Positions 25,503-34,270 of a DNA stretch of 64,000 nucleotides are shown one piece after another (the stretch's first letter is position 1; each line of letters begins with the position of its first letter). The stretch comes from Ruminobacter sp964520475 (GTDB lineage Bacteria > Pseudomonadota > Gammaproteobacteria > Enterobacterales > Succinivibrionaceae), in assembly GCA_964520475.1 (NCBI GenBank), contig CAZFNS010000005.1:42121-106120 (forward strand). Reading direction: 5' to 3'. The position numbers and the translations under genes were made by a program. The notes beneath the pieces are model-generated. The model was not told the DNA's origin. It saw only the letters and a program-made list of their open reading frames with translations, and searched no databases.

Positions 25503-27562
25503 TGGCGGAAAAAAATTTGCTGGTGGAGCTCGGCACGGAAGAACTGCCGCCGAAAGCGCTCCGTAAACTCGCGCTCGCCTTCAGAGACGGCTTTGCCGCG
25601 GAACTGAAAAAAGCCGGCCTGGCTTTCGGCGCAATCGAATGGTACGCGACCCCCCGCAGACTGGCGCTGAAAGTCATTTCCCTCGCGGACAGGCAGCCCG
25701 ACGCGAACGTCGAAATCAAAGGACCGTCCGTACGGGCGGCCTTCCGGGACGGCCGGCCGGCGGAGGCCGGCCTGGCCTGGGCCAAAGCCCAGGGCATCGA
25801 TCTGGCCGAGGCGGAAACCGTGAGCACCCCCAAGGGCGAGTGGCTGGTGCTGCGCCGGGTGAAACGGGGCGCCTCCGCCGTTTCCCTGGTGCCAGGCTTC
25901 GTCAGAACGGCCCTCGCGGGCCTGCCGGTTCCCAAACTGATGCACTGGGGCAGCCGCAGGGATCTCTTCGTCCGGCCGGTTCACACCCTGACCATGCTGT
26001 TCGGATCCGACCTGATCCCCGGCGAGATTCTCGGCCTCCCGTCCTCCCGCGTGATCCGCGGCCACAGATTCATGGGCGAAAGGGAAATCGAACTCAACTC
26101 CGCCGACGAGTATCCCGAAGTCCTCGAAAAGAAGGGGATGGTCATCGCGGACTACGAGCGCCGCAAAGCCATGATCAGGGAAGCCATCGCCGCGGAGGCC
26201 GCGGCGCTGCGCGGCGAGGCGGACATGGACGACGACCTGATCGAGGAGGTTACCTCGCTGGTGGAATACCCGGTGCTCATGACGGCCCGGTTCGAGGAAA
26301 AATTTCTCAAGGTTCCCGCGGAAGCGCTAGTGCACACCATGAAAGGCGACCAGAAGTACTTCCCGGTGTACCGGGACGGCAAACTCCTGCCCAACTTCAT
26401 TTTCATCAGCAACATCGTTTCCGCGCGTCCCGAAGAGGTCATCGCCGGAAACGAGAGAGTGGTGAGGCCGAGACTCGCGGACGCCGAGTTCTTCTACGAC
26501 ACCGACCGGAAAAAACCCCTCGAGTCCCGCTTCGAAAGCCTCAAAACCGTGCTGTTCCAGAAACAGCTCGGCTCGCTGGCCGATAAATCGGTAATCGTCG
26601 CCGAACTGGCCGGCCTCATCGCCGGGAAAACCGGCGCCAACGCCGAATACGCGAAAAGGGCGGGCCTCCTGTCCAAGTGCGACCTGATGACCAGCATGGT
26701 GATGGAATTCACCGACACCCAGGGCATCATGGGCATGCACTACGCCCGCGGGGACGGGGAGCCCGAGGAAATCGCCCTGGCGCTGAGCGGACAGTACCTG
26801 CCGCGGTTCGCCGGCGACGCCCTGCCGTCCGGCGGGGTCGCGTGCGCGGTGAGCGTCGCCGAGAAGATCGCCACGCTGACCGGCATCTTCGGCGTCGGCC
26901 TGTTCCCGAAGGGCGACCGGGATCCGTTCGGCCTGAGGCGCGCGTCCATCGGGCTCATCAGAATCTCCGCCGAAAAGGAGCTCGACCTCGACATCCGCCC
27001 GCTGGCCGCTTTCGCCGCCAAACTCTACGGCGACAGACTGACCAATCCCCGGACGGTGGACGACGTCGTCGAGTACGTGCTCGGCAGGTTAAGGGCCTAT
27101 TACCAGGAGTTCGGCGTCGGCGCCGACACGGTGCAGGCCGTGCTGGCGACGGGCACCGCCAATCTTTACGACTTCGACCGGCGCGTCAAAGCCGTCGAGC
27201 GGTTCAAAACCCTGCCCGAGGCTGCTTCCCTCGCCGCGTCCAACAAGCGCGTCGGCAACATTCTGGCCAAATCCCCGGCGGAAGCGGCGTTCAGCGCGGA
27301 TTTGCTCGCGGAGGACGCCGAAAAGCGTCTCCACGCGGCGATAGAGGAAGTGAAAGGCCCCGTCGGCAAACTGTTCGCGGCGCGGGACTACGCGGCCGCC
27401 CTGCAGCTTCTCGCGGCCCTTAAGGAGCCGGTGGACCGCTTCTTCGACGAAGTCATGGTCAACTGCGAGGACGCCGCCGTGCGAGGCAACAGACTGGCCC
27501 TGCTCAAAACGCTCAGGGAACTGTTCACCTACGCCGCCGACATTTCGCTCATTCAGAAATAA
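25502..27562 (+). CDS. glyS: Glycyl-tRNA synthetase beta subunit
   Basis: tRNA-binding subunit paired with GlyQ. It begins MAEKNLLVELGTEELPPKAL, the family hallmark, and includes the HD-like central region and a C-terminal anticodon-binding domain. 686 residues against 689 in E. coli. Translation is coupled to glyQ through the one-base overlap. Confidence 0.97.
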   Translation: MAEKNLLVELGTEELPPKALRKLALAFRDGFAAELKKAGLAFGAIEWYATPRRLALKVISLADRQPDANVEIKGPSVRAAFRDGRPAEAGLAWAKAQGIDLAEAETVSTPKGEWLVLRRVKRGASAVSLVPGFVRTALAGLPVPKLMHWGSRRDLFVRPVHTLTMLFGSDLIPGEILGLPSSRVIRGHRFMGEREIELNSADEYPEVLEKKGMVIADYERRKAMIREAIAAEAAALRGEADMDDDLIEEVTSLVEYPVLMTARFEEKFLKVPAEALVHTMKGDQKYFPVYRDGKLLPNFIFISNIVSARPEEVIAGNERVVRPRLADAEFFYDTDRKKPLESRFESLKTVLFQKQLGSLADKSVIVAELAGLIAGKTGANAEYAKRAGLLSKCDLMTSMVMEFTDTQGIMGMHYARGDGEPEEIALALSGQYLPRFAGDALPSGGVACAVSVAEKIATLTGIFGVGLFPKGDRDPFGLRRASIGLIRISAEKELDLDIRPLAAFAAKLYGDRLTNPRTVDDVVEYVLGRLRAYYQEFGVGADTVQAVLATGTANLYDFDRRVKAVERFKTLPEAASLAASNKRVGNILAKSPAEAAFSADLLAEDAEKRLHAAIEEVKGPVGKLFAARDYAAALQLLAALKEPVDRFFDEVMVNCEDAAVRGNRLALLKTLRELFTYAADISLIQK

Positions 27563-27582
27563 GGCCGGATCCCCGGCGCGGG

Positions 27583-27616
27583 AAGGACCGGGCGCGGCGC
27601 ACCCGGTCCTTTTTTT
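27583..27616 (+). terminator. Rho-independent terminator of glyQS
   Basis: The stem AAGGACCGGG/CCCGGTCCTT is followed by seven T. Confidence 0.88.
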
Positions 27617-27668
27617 GTCCCGGCCGGCCCGGGCCTCTTCCCGGCGCGGGCGGCTGCCTTGTCCGGAC

Positions 27669-27699
27669 AAAAAAAGAGGAGCTCCGGCGCTCCTCTTTC
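27669..27699 (-). terminator. Rho-independent terminator of ilvC
   Basis: The inverted repeat AAGAGGAGC/GCTCCTCTT has an A-run to its left, i.e. a T-run on the minus strand; it lies about 60 bases after the ilvC stop. Confidence 0.8.
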
Positions 27700-27762
27700 C
27701 CGATTTTTTATTTTCCCGTTTCCCGCCCCGGCTTCACGGCGGCGGGGCCGCTGAACCGGCCT

Positions 27763-29250
27763 TTAGTTGTTGCCGAAAATAATGCGCTTCATGTCGGTCA
27801 TGTAGCCGCGCAGCGTGCGTCCGACCACTTCGATCGGGTGGTTGCGGATCTTCTCGTTGACGTCGATGAGGGTCTGGTTGTCGACGGAAGTGTCGGTCGA
27901 GGCCGGACCGGCGCCGATGTCCTCGGCGGTGATTTTGTCCATGAACTTCTCGCGCAGCAGCGGCACGCAGACGTTGGAGAACAGGTAGTTGCCATACTCC
28001 GCGGTGTCGGAGATGACGACGTTCATCTCGTACAGGCGCTTGCGGGCGATGGTGTTGGCGATGAGCGGAAGCTCGTGCAGGGACTCGTAGTAGGCCGACT
28101 CGGGGTAAATGCCGGATTCGGTCATGGTCTCGAAGGCGAGCTCGACGCCGGCCTTGGCGGTGGCGACCATGAATATGCCCTTATCGAAGTACTCCTGCTC
28201 GGAAATTTCGGTGTCGCAGGCGGGCGCGTTCTCGAAGGCGGAAGCCTGGGTCTCCTTTCTCCAGCGCAGCAGGTCCTTGTCGTTGTCGGCCCAGTCCTTC
28301 ATCATGGTCTCGGAGAACTTGCCGCTCTCGATGTCGTCCATGTGCTTGCGGTACAGCGGGCGCATGATGTCCTTCAGTTCCTCGGCCAGGGTGAACGCCC
28401 GGATCTTGGACGGGTTGCTCAGACGATCCATCATGTTGGTGATGCCGCCGAACTTGAGGGCCTCGCCGATGGTTTCCCAGCCGTACTGCAGCAGTTTGCA
28501 GGCGTAGCCGGCGTCGATGCCCTCGGCGGTCATCTTATCGAAAGCGAGCAGGGTCGCGGTCTGCAGCATGCCGCAGAGAATGGTCTGTTCGCCCATCAGG
28601 TCGGACTTGACTTCGGCCACGAAGGAGGAAGCCAGGCAGCCGGCCTTGTGCGCGCCGGTTCCGGCGGCCCAGGCTTTGGCAATGTCCCAGCCTTCGCCCT
28701 TGGGGTCGTTCTCCGGATGAACCGCGAGCAGGGTGGGCACGCCGAAACCGCGGACGTACTCGTTGCGGACCTCGGTGCCCGGGCACTTCGGGGCGACCAT
28801 GACCACGGTGATGTCCGGGCGGATCTTCTCTCCCACCTCGACGATGTTGAAGCCGTGCGAATAGCCGAGGGCCGAGCCTTCCTTCATGAGCGGCATGACG
28901 GCCTTTACGACCGGCGAATGCTGCTTGTCCGGGGTGAGGTTGATTACCAGGTCGGCGGTCGGGATCAGTTCGTCGTAGGTGCCCACCTTAAAGCCGTTCT
29001 CGGTCGCGCGCTTGAAGGAGGCTCTCTGCTCCTTTATCGCCGCCTCGCGCAGCGCGTAGGAGATGTCGAGGCCCGAATCGCGCATGTTGAGACCCTGGTT
29101 GAGACCCTGGGCGCCGCAGCCGATGATGACGATCTTCTTTCCCTTGAGAAAATCGCAGCCCGAGGCGAACTCGTCGCGGGACATGAAGCGGCAGCAGCCG
29201 AGCTGGGCCAGCTGTTCGCGTAAATTAAGCGTATTGAAGTAATTGGACAT
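27763..29250 (-). CDS. ilvC: Ketol-acid reductoisomerase, long (class II) form
   Basis: Second step of valine and isoleucine synthesis: Mg2+-dependent alkyl migration and NADPH reduction of acetolactate. Rossmann motif KIVIIGCGAQGLNQGLNMRDSG, then VVMVAPKCPGTEVR; two C-terminal knotted domains make it 495 residues, the class II form typical of enterobacteria-like gammaproteobacteria and plants. ATG at 29250 is preceded by AAGGAAG; the 15 extra upstream codons are not family-like. It is a single gene with its own terminator. Confidence 0.97.
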   Translation of the reverse strand: MSNYFNTLNLREQLAQLGCCRFMSRDEFASGCDFLKGKKIVIIGCGAQGLNQGLNMRDSGLDISYALREAAIKEQRASFKRATENGFKVGTYDELIPTADLVINLTPDKQHSPVVKAVMPLMKEGSALGYSHGFNIVEVGEKIRPDITVVMVAPKCPGTEVRNEYVRGFGVPTLLAVHPENDPKGEGWDIAKAWAAGTGAHKAGCLASSFVAEVKSDLMGEQTILCGMLQTATLLAFDKMTAEGIDAGYACKLLQYGWETIGEALKFGGITNMMDRLSNPSKIRAFTLAEELKDIMRPLYRKHMDDIESGKFSETMMKDWADNDKDLLRWRKETQASAFENAPACDTEISEQEYFDKGIFMVATAKAGVELAFETMTESGIYPESAYYESLHELPLIANTIARKRLYEMNVVISDTAEYGNYLFSNVCVPLLREKFMDKITAEDIGAGPASTDTSVDNQTLIDVNEKIRNHPIEVVGRTLRGYMTDMKRIIFGNN

Positions 29251-29597
29251 TTTTAAAAACTTCCTTGGTTCTAATTTGGTTGGAAATAAGCGCATTAAAA
29301 ATGATCACCCGTAATTATACACAAAACCTCATACCGCTAAAAGCGATATGTAAACGATTTCACCCCGCTCCGGATCCCCGTCCCCCGGGTCTTCCGCGCG
29401 GCCGCCGGGACGGGCGCGCGCGGCCCAGGGCCTCGTGAAAACGGCCCGGAAGATTCCTTTTAGGATCAAACTCTCAACAAACCGCGGCCCTTTCGTGTAC
29501 AATTATTTTTGGATTTAATTCAGTTCGATATCCGGCGCCGCGCGGGCGGGCCGGATATTCCCGTACCAACCTTACCGACCGATTCGCAGGTGAACGC
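29251..29597. other. Divergent ilvC-pgi intergenic region
   Basis: No gene. A minus-strand TATAAT (29314-29319) lies 64 bases upstream of ilvC with a poor -35 TTTTAG at 29337-29342. TACAAT at 29498-29503 is a possible -10 for pgi. No attenuator or leader peptide was recognised. Confidence 0.4.
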
Positions 29598-31253
29598 ATG
29601 AAAAACATAAACCCGACCGAAACCGCCGCCTGGGCGGCTCTCACCGAACATTTCCGGAAAATTTCCGGCGTGACCATCGCCGAGCATTTCAGGAACGACC
29701 CCGGCCGTTTCGACAATTTCTCCCTGAAGTTCAACGAAGATTTCCTGGTTGATTTCTCCAAAAACAGGATCACCCGGGAAACCCTGGATCTTCTCGCCGA
29801 CCTCGCGAAGGAAACCGGTCTGGCCGAAGCCGTCGAGGCAATGTTCACCGGCGAAAAGATCAACGTCACGGAAAACCGGGCCGTGCTCCACACCGCCCTG
29901 AGGAACAGAGCCTCGACGCCGGTAAAGGTCGACGGCAAGGACGTCATGCCCGAAGTCGACGCCGTGCTCGCCAAGATGAAAGCCTTCTGCGGGAAAATCA
30001 TCTCCGGCGAGTGGAAGGGCTACACCGGCAAAGAGATCACCGACGTGGTCAACATCGGCATCGGCGGCAGCGATCTCGGCCCCTGCATGATCAGCGAGGC
30101 CCTGGCCGCCTACCGGACCAGGCTGACCCCGCACTTCGTGTCCAACGTCGACGGCACCCACATCTGCGAAACGCTGAAGAAACTCAATCCGGAGACGACC
30201 CTGTTCCTGATCGCCTCGAAGACGTTCACGACCCAGGAGACCATGACCAACGCCCACACCGCGCGCGACTGGTTCCTAAAGAGCGCCGGCGACCCGGCGC
30301 ACGTCGCGAAGCACTTCGCCGCGCTGTCCACCAACGCCAAGGCCGTGGCCGCGTTCGGCATCGACACCGACAACATGTTCGAGTTCTGGGACTGGGTCGG
30401 CGGCAGATACTCCTCCTGGTCCGCCATCGGCCTCTCCATCGCGCTGTCGGTCGGCTTCGACAATTTCGAAAAACTCCTGACCGGCGCGTTCGAGATGGAC
30501 AACCACTTCCGCCACGCCCCGTTCACCGAAAACATTCCCGTGGTCCTGGCTCTCATCGGCATCTGGTACAACAACTTCTACGGCTTCGAGTCCGAGGCGA
30601 TCCTGCCGTACGACCAGTACATGTACCGCTTCCCGGCGTACTTCCAGCAGGGGAACATGGAGTCCAACGGCAAGTGCGTGGACAGGAACGGCAATAAGGT
30701 CGCCTACCAGACCGGCCCGATCATCTGGGGAGAGCCGGGCACCAACGGCCAGCACGCCTTCTACCAGCTGATCCACCAGGGCACCAAGATTATCCCGTGC
30801 GACTTCATCGCCCCGGCGATCAGCCACAACCCCGTGGGCGACCACCACGCCAAACTTTTGTCGAACTTCTTCGCCCAGACCGAGGCTCTCGCCTTCGGCA
30901 AGTCCGAGGAGACGGTGGTGGCCGAGTTCGAGGCCAAGGGACTGGCCAGGGAAGCCTACGAAAAGCTGATCCCGTTCAAGGTGTTCGAGGGTAACAGACC
31001 GACCAATTCCATTCTGGTCAAAAAGATCACCCCCGAAACCCTCGGCGCGCTGATCGCCATGTACGAGCACAAGATCTTCACCCAGGGCGTCATCATGAAC
31101 ATCTTCAGCTTTGACCAGTGGGGCGTCGAGCTCGGCAAGCAGCTCGCGGGCAAGATTCTTCCCGAACTCGCGGGAGAGGAGACCGTGACCTCCCACGACT
31201 CGTCGACCAACGGCCTGATCAACTTCTTCAAGGAGCTGAACGGCCGCGGCTAG
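29598..31253 (+). CDS. pgi: Glucose-6-phosphate isomerase
   Basis: Interconverts glucose-6-phosphate and fructose-6-phosphate. Sugar isomerase motifs NIGIGGSDLGP and EFWDWVGGRYSSWSAIGL are present, with the catalytic Glu in NMESNGK and His in SHNPVGDHHAK; the C-terminal FDQWGVELGK is conserved. 551 residues, full length. Linked metabolically to glmS, which uses fructose-6-phosphate, but transcribed alone. Confidence 0.97.
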   Translation: MKNINPTETAAWAALTEHFRKISGVTIAEHFRNDPGRFDNFSLKFNEDFLVDFSKNRITRETLDLLADLAKETGLAEAVEAMFTGEKINVTENRAVLHTALRNRASTPVKVDGKDVMPEVDAVLAKMKAFCGKIISGEWKGYTGKEITDVVNIGIGGSDLGPCMISEALAAYRTRLTPHFVSNVDGTHICETLKKLNPETTLFLIASKTFTTQETMTNAHTARDWFLKSAGDPAHVAKHFAALSTNAKAVAAFGIDTDNMFEFWDWVGGRYSSWSAIGLSIALSVGFDNFEKLLTGAFEMDNHFRHAPFTENIPVVLALIGIWYNNFYGFESEAILPYDQYMYRFPAYFQQGNMESNGKCVDRNGNKVAYQTGPIIWGEPGTNGQHAFYQLIHQGTKIIPCDFIAPAISHNPVGDHHAKLLSNFFAQTEALAFGKSEETVVAEFEAKGLAREAYEKLIPFKVFEGNRPTNSILVKKITPETLGALIAMYEHKIFTQGVIMNIFSFDQWGVELGKQLAGKILPELAGEETVTSHDSSTNGLINFFKELNGRG

Positions 31254-31270
31254 ACCGGAGTCCCGGAGCG

Positions 31271-31300
31271 GGGCGGGACGCGGTTCCCGCCCTTTTTTTT
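31271..31300 (+). terminator. Rho-independent terminator of pgi
   Basis: The stem GGGCGGGA/TCCCGCCC is followed by eight T. Confidence 0.88.
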
Positions 31301-31485
31301 CGCGCCCGGAAAACTCTTTTTTCCGCCTCGCGGCCCCCGGGGCGCGCCGCCGCGGCCCGGCCCGGCGCGGCCCGAAGGGTTTTTTGTGCTTTACGGCCGT
31401 TTTATCAACCGCGGATATGGATTTTATCGCGATTTCACACTAAGCTTGTTCTACCAAGAAAATAAAATACGGCAAGGATAACAAC

Positions 31486-33231
31486 ATGAACAAAGTAGGT
31501 TACTTCGTAAACGCGGAGAACAAAGGCTGTTTCAGAATTTTCGCGCCATTTTGCGACAAGCTGCAGGTGGAGCTCGACCATACCCACAGGCGCATAGACC
31601 TGACCAAAGGCTCCGACGGCTATTTCACCGGAACCACCGACATTCTCCAGGAGGGGACGCTGTACTGGCTGGTGAAGAACGGCGCGGAATTCCTGCCGGA
31701 CCCCTACTCGAAGTACCAGCCCTTCGACGTTCACAGCGCCTCGATGATTACCTACCCCCGCAAGGCTTCGCTGCACAACTGGCGCGGCGTCGACATCAGA
31801 GACGCGGTGATCTACGAAATGCACATCGGGTCGTTCACCCACGACGGCACTCTTAAGGAGGCCGCGGGCAAACTCAGCTATCTCAAGTCGCTGGGAATCA
31901 ACGTCATCGAGATCATGCCGATCGCGGAGTTCCCGGGAGACCGTAACTGGGGATACGACGGCACGTTCATGTTCGCTCTCAACGCCGGCTACGGCACTTA
32001 CCGTGATCTGGAAAAATTCCTGAACGACGCCCACGCCCTGGGCATCGCCGTTATCCTCGACGTCGTCTACAACCACTTCGGCCCGGAAGGCAACTACGGC
32101 GGCATGCTGGCTCCGTTCACCATCAACGCCGACACCCCCTGGGGCGCGGCGATAAACTTCGACCGGGAAAACTGCGGCGGCATCAGGGACTTCTACCTGG
32201 CCAACACCCGGTACTGGATTTCCGAAGTCGGTTTCGACGGCTTCAGGATGGACGCCGCGTCGCTTATCTACGACGGCTCGCCGAAGCACATCCTCAGAGA
32301 GATAAACGACCTGGCCAAAGACATCGAGAGAGCCGAGAACCGCAAGATCATCATGATCGCCGAGCATCTCTGCAACAACCCCTACGTGACGGATCCGAAC
32401 GGCTTCGGCTTCACCTCGCAGTGGTGCGACGACCTGTCGTACGCCGTGTACAGCTACCTCACGCGGGAGACCTTCCGCCACTACAAGGACTTCGGCAGCA
32501 TCGACGACATTTACCAGGTGCTGACCAGGAGTTTCGGCTACGACGGAACCAGGCTCAACAGCGTCTACAACAACCGCATGGGCTGCGACGGCAGCAACAT
32601 TCCCCCGGAAAAACTGGTGATGTACATCCAGAACCACGACCAGGTCGGCAACCGGCCGCACGGCGACAGGATGGCCACGACCTACGGGCTCGACAAAGCG
32701 CTGCTCGCGGCGGCCGTATGCTTCGCCAGCCCGTACGTGCCCATGATCTTCATGGGCGACGAATACGCGGAGATGAACCCGTTCAACTTCTTCGAAAGCT
32801 TTACCGACCAGTGGCTCATCGACGCCGTGAGGGAGGGAAGAAAGCGCGAGTTCTCCTTCATCTCCGACTACGAGATCAGAGAACCGCACGACGTTAAGAC
32901 GTTCCTGGACAGCAAGCTCGACTTCGACAGCATCTCGGACGCGCCCCATTCCGACGTCCTGAACTTCTACCAGTCCCTCATCGCCCTGAAGAAGAGCGGC
33001 GTCATCGGCCCCCGCGACCGCAGCCAGATAACGGCGGCTCTCAACCGGGAAAAGCAGACCATCACCCTGACCACGCCCAAGAGCATAAGCGTGTTCAATC
33101 TGAGCGGCGCCGACATCCCGGTTTCGGAACTCGGCGTGCAGGGCAAAAAGCTGCTCCTCAGCTCCAAGATCGCCTTCAAGCTGGACCCGGACAAGATCGA
33201 AAGCCTGAGCGCCCGGATCTACGCGGCCTAA
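31486..33231 (+). CDS. treZ: GH13 enzyme, malto-oligosyltrehalose trehalohydrolase-like (TreZ)
   Basis: Alpha-amylase family enzyme of 581 residues. An N-terminal beta-sandwich carbohydrate-binding domain (about 1-95) precedes the barrel, with YEMHIGSFTHDGTL, GDRNWGYDG, LDVVYNHFGPEGNY, the nucleophile Asp in DGFRMDAAS, the acid Glu in IMIAEH and the third carboxylate in QNHDQVGNR; the FMGDEYAEMNPF segment is TreZ-like. TreZ releases trehalose from maltooligosyl trehalose made by TreY, but no treY is in this window. A related role such as glycogen branching cannot be excluded. RBS AAGGA precedes the ATG. Confidence 0.8.
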   Translation: MNKVGYFVNAENKGCFRIFAPFCDKLQVELDHTHRRIDLTKGSDGYFTGTTDILQEGTLYWLVKNGAEFLPDPYSKYQPFDVHSASMITYPRKASLHNWRGVDIRDAVIYEMHIGSFTHDGTLKEAAGKLSYLKSLGINVIEIMPIAEFPGDRNWGYDGTFMFALNAGYGTYRDLEKFLNDAHALGIAVILDVVYNHFGPEGNYGGMLAPFTINADTPWGAAINFDRENCGGIRDFYLANTRYWISEVGFDGFRMDAASLIYDGSPKHILREINDLAKDIERAENRKIIMIAEHLCNNPYVTDPNGFGFTSQWCDDLSYAVYSYLTRETFRHYKDFGSIDDIYQVLTRSFGYDGTRLNSVYNNRMGCDGSNIPPEKLVMYIQNHDQVGNRPHGDRMATTYGLDKALLAAAVCFASPYVPMIFMGDEYAEMNPFNFFESFTDQWLIDAVREGRKREFSFISDYEIREPHDVKTFLDSKLDFDSISDAPHSDVLNFYQSLIALKKSGVIGPRDRSQITAALNREKQTITLTTPKSISVFNLSGADIPVSELGVQGKKLLLSSKIAFKLDPDKIESLSARIYAA

Positions 33232-33245
33232 AACCCCCGGATCGC

Positions 33246-33273
33246 CCCGCGCGGCAAGCCGCGCGGGTTTTTT
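33246..33273 (+). terminator. Rho-independent terminator of the treZ-like gene
   Basis: The perfect 10-bp stem CCCGCGCGGC-AA-GCCGCGCGGG is followed by six T. Confidence 0.88.
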
Positions 33274-33366
33274 CGCGCGGAAAAAACTTCCGCGTGAAAA
33301 CCTTTTTGTGTTATAATAATCAAGTTGATCCGGAATATATCCGATAAATAATTACAAGCACTCGCC

Positions 33367-33573
33367 ATGGAAAGCATACCCCTCCCGCCCGCCAAAATTT
33401 ACCACAACGCCATCTCGGTAAAAGAGGTAGAGGCGACCATGAACATGGAAGGATTCAATCTTGACCGGAACGAACTCCAGCTTCTCAGCGACTGTCTGAC
33501 GGGCGCGAGGAGAAGCGACGTCATCCGCCGCGAGGTCATCGCCAGATTCACCGGCAAAATGAAGAATGCGTGA
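33367..33573 (+). CDS. Fic-toxin antitoxin, VbhA/FicA-like
   Basis: 68-residue protein directly upstream of and overlapping the fic gene by 8 bases. It contains T-M-N-M-E-G at residues 24-29, which fits the (S/T)xxxE(G/N) inhibitory motif whose Glu blocks ATP positioning in Fic enzymes. A TATAAT hexamer lies at 33312-33317, but no good RBS is seen before the ATG. An internal ATG (33439) would remove the Thr of the motif, so the longer form is preferred. Assignment rests on the motif and position. Confidence 0.75.
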   Translation: MESIPLPPAKIYHNAISVKEVEATMNMEGFNLDRNELQLLSDCLTGARRSDVIRREVIARFTGKMKNA

Positions 33574-34180
33574 CATCCAAGATCCGTACTGCTATCCCGG
33601 TACGGAGGTGCTGATAAACAAACTGGATATCCGCGACGAAACGGAACTTTTCAAGGCGGAAAAAGTGTTGTCGATGCTCCGCCTGCTCGAACTCATGCAG
33701 CTTCCCGTCACGGGCTCCTTCGATCTCCGGCACCTCTGCGCCATACACGAATTCATCTTTCAGGATCTTTACTCCTGGGCCGGCAAAATAAGGACCGTGG
33801 ACATCGGGAAGGGCAATCTTTTCTGCCACGCCGAATACATCGAAAAAGAGTGCGTGAAACTTTTCTCGGATCTCAAAGACGAAACCCCGAAACTTAAGTA
33901 CGAGTCCGCGAACCCCGAATTCACCCGGAACAGGTTCATCAACCGGTGCTCCTATTACTTTTCCGAAATCAACGCGATCCATCCCTTCAGGGAGGGAAAC
34001 GGCAGGGTCCAGAGAGAGTTCGTCAGAGCCTGGGCCATCAAATGCGGCTTCAAACTGGAGTTTTCCAAAGTGTCCCGGACGGAGATGCTGACCGCGTCGC
34101 GGGAATCGTTCGTGTGCAACTACGCTCCCATGGAGGACATTTTCAAAAAAATCACCGCCCCGATAAAACCGGAAATATAA
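33566..34180 (+). CDS. fic: Fic-domain toxin (probable AMP-transferase)
   Basis: 204-residue class I Fic protein with the intact catalytic motif HPFREGNGRVQR (residues 139-150): catalytic His, acidic residue and anion-binding GNGR are all present. No inhibitory helix is visible in the protein itself, consistent with inhibition by the separate upstream antitoxin. Fic enzymes of this class AMPylate targets such as DNA gyrase and topoisomerase IV; the actual target here is unknown. The pair sits between treZ and gltX, both ordinary housekeeping loci, as a small acquired cassette would. Confidence 0.9.
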   Translation: MRDIQDPYCYPGTEVLINKLDIRDETELFKAEKVLSMLRLLELMQLPVTGSFDLRHLCAIHEFIFQDLYSWAGKIRTVDIGKGNLFCHAEYIEKECVKLFSDLKDETPKLKYESANPEFTRNRFINRCSYYFSEINAIHPFREGNGRVQREFVRAWAIKCGFKLEFSKVSRTEMLTASRESFVCNYAPMEDIFKKITAPIKPEI

Positions 34181-34270
34181 ATGCCCCGGCCCCGTAAAAA
34201 TGATAGAATAGCGGCAGTTTTTCCGACTGTCTTCTCATCGTTATCGTTTCAACTTCCGACGGAATAAAAA

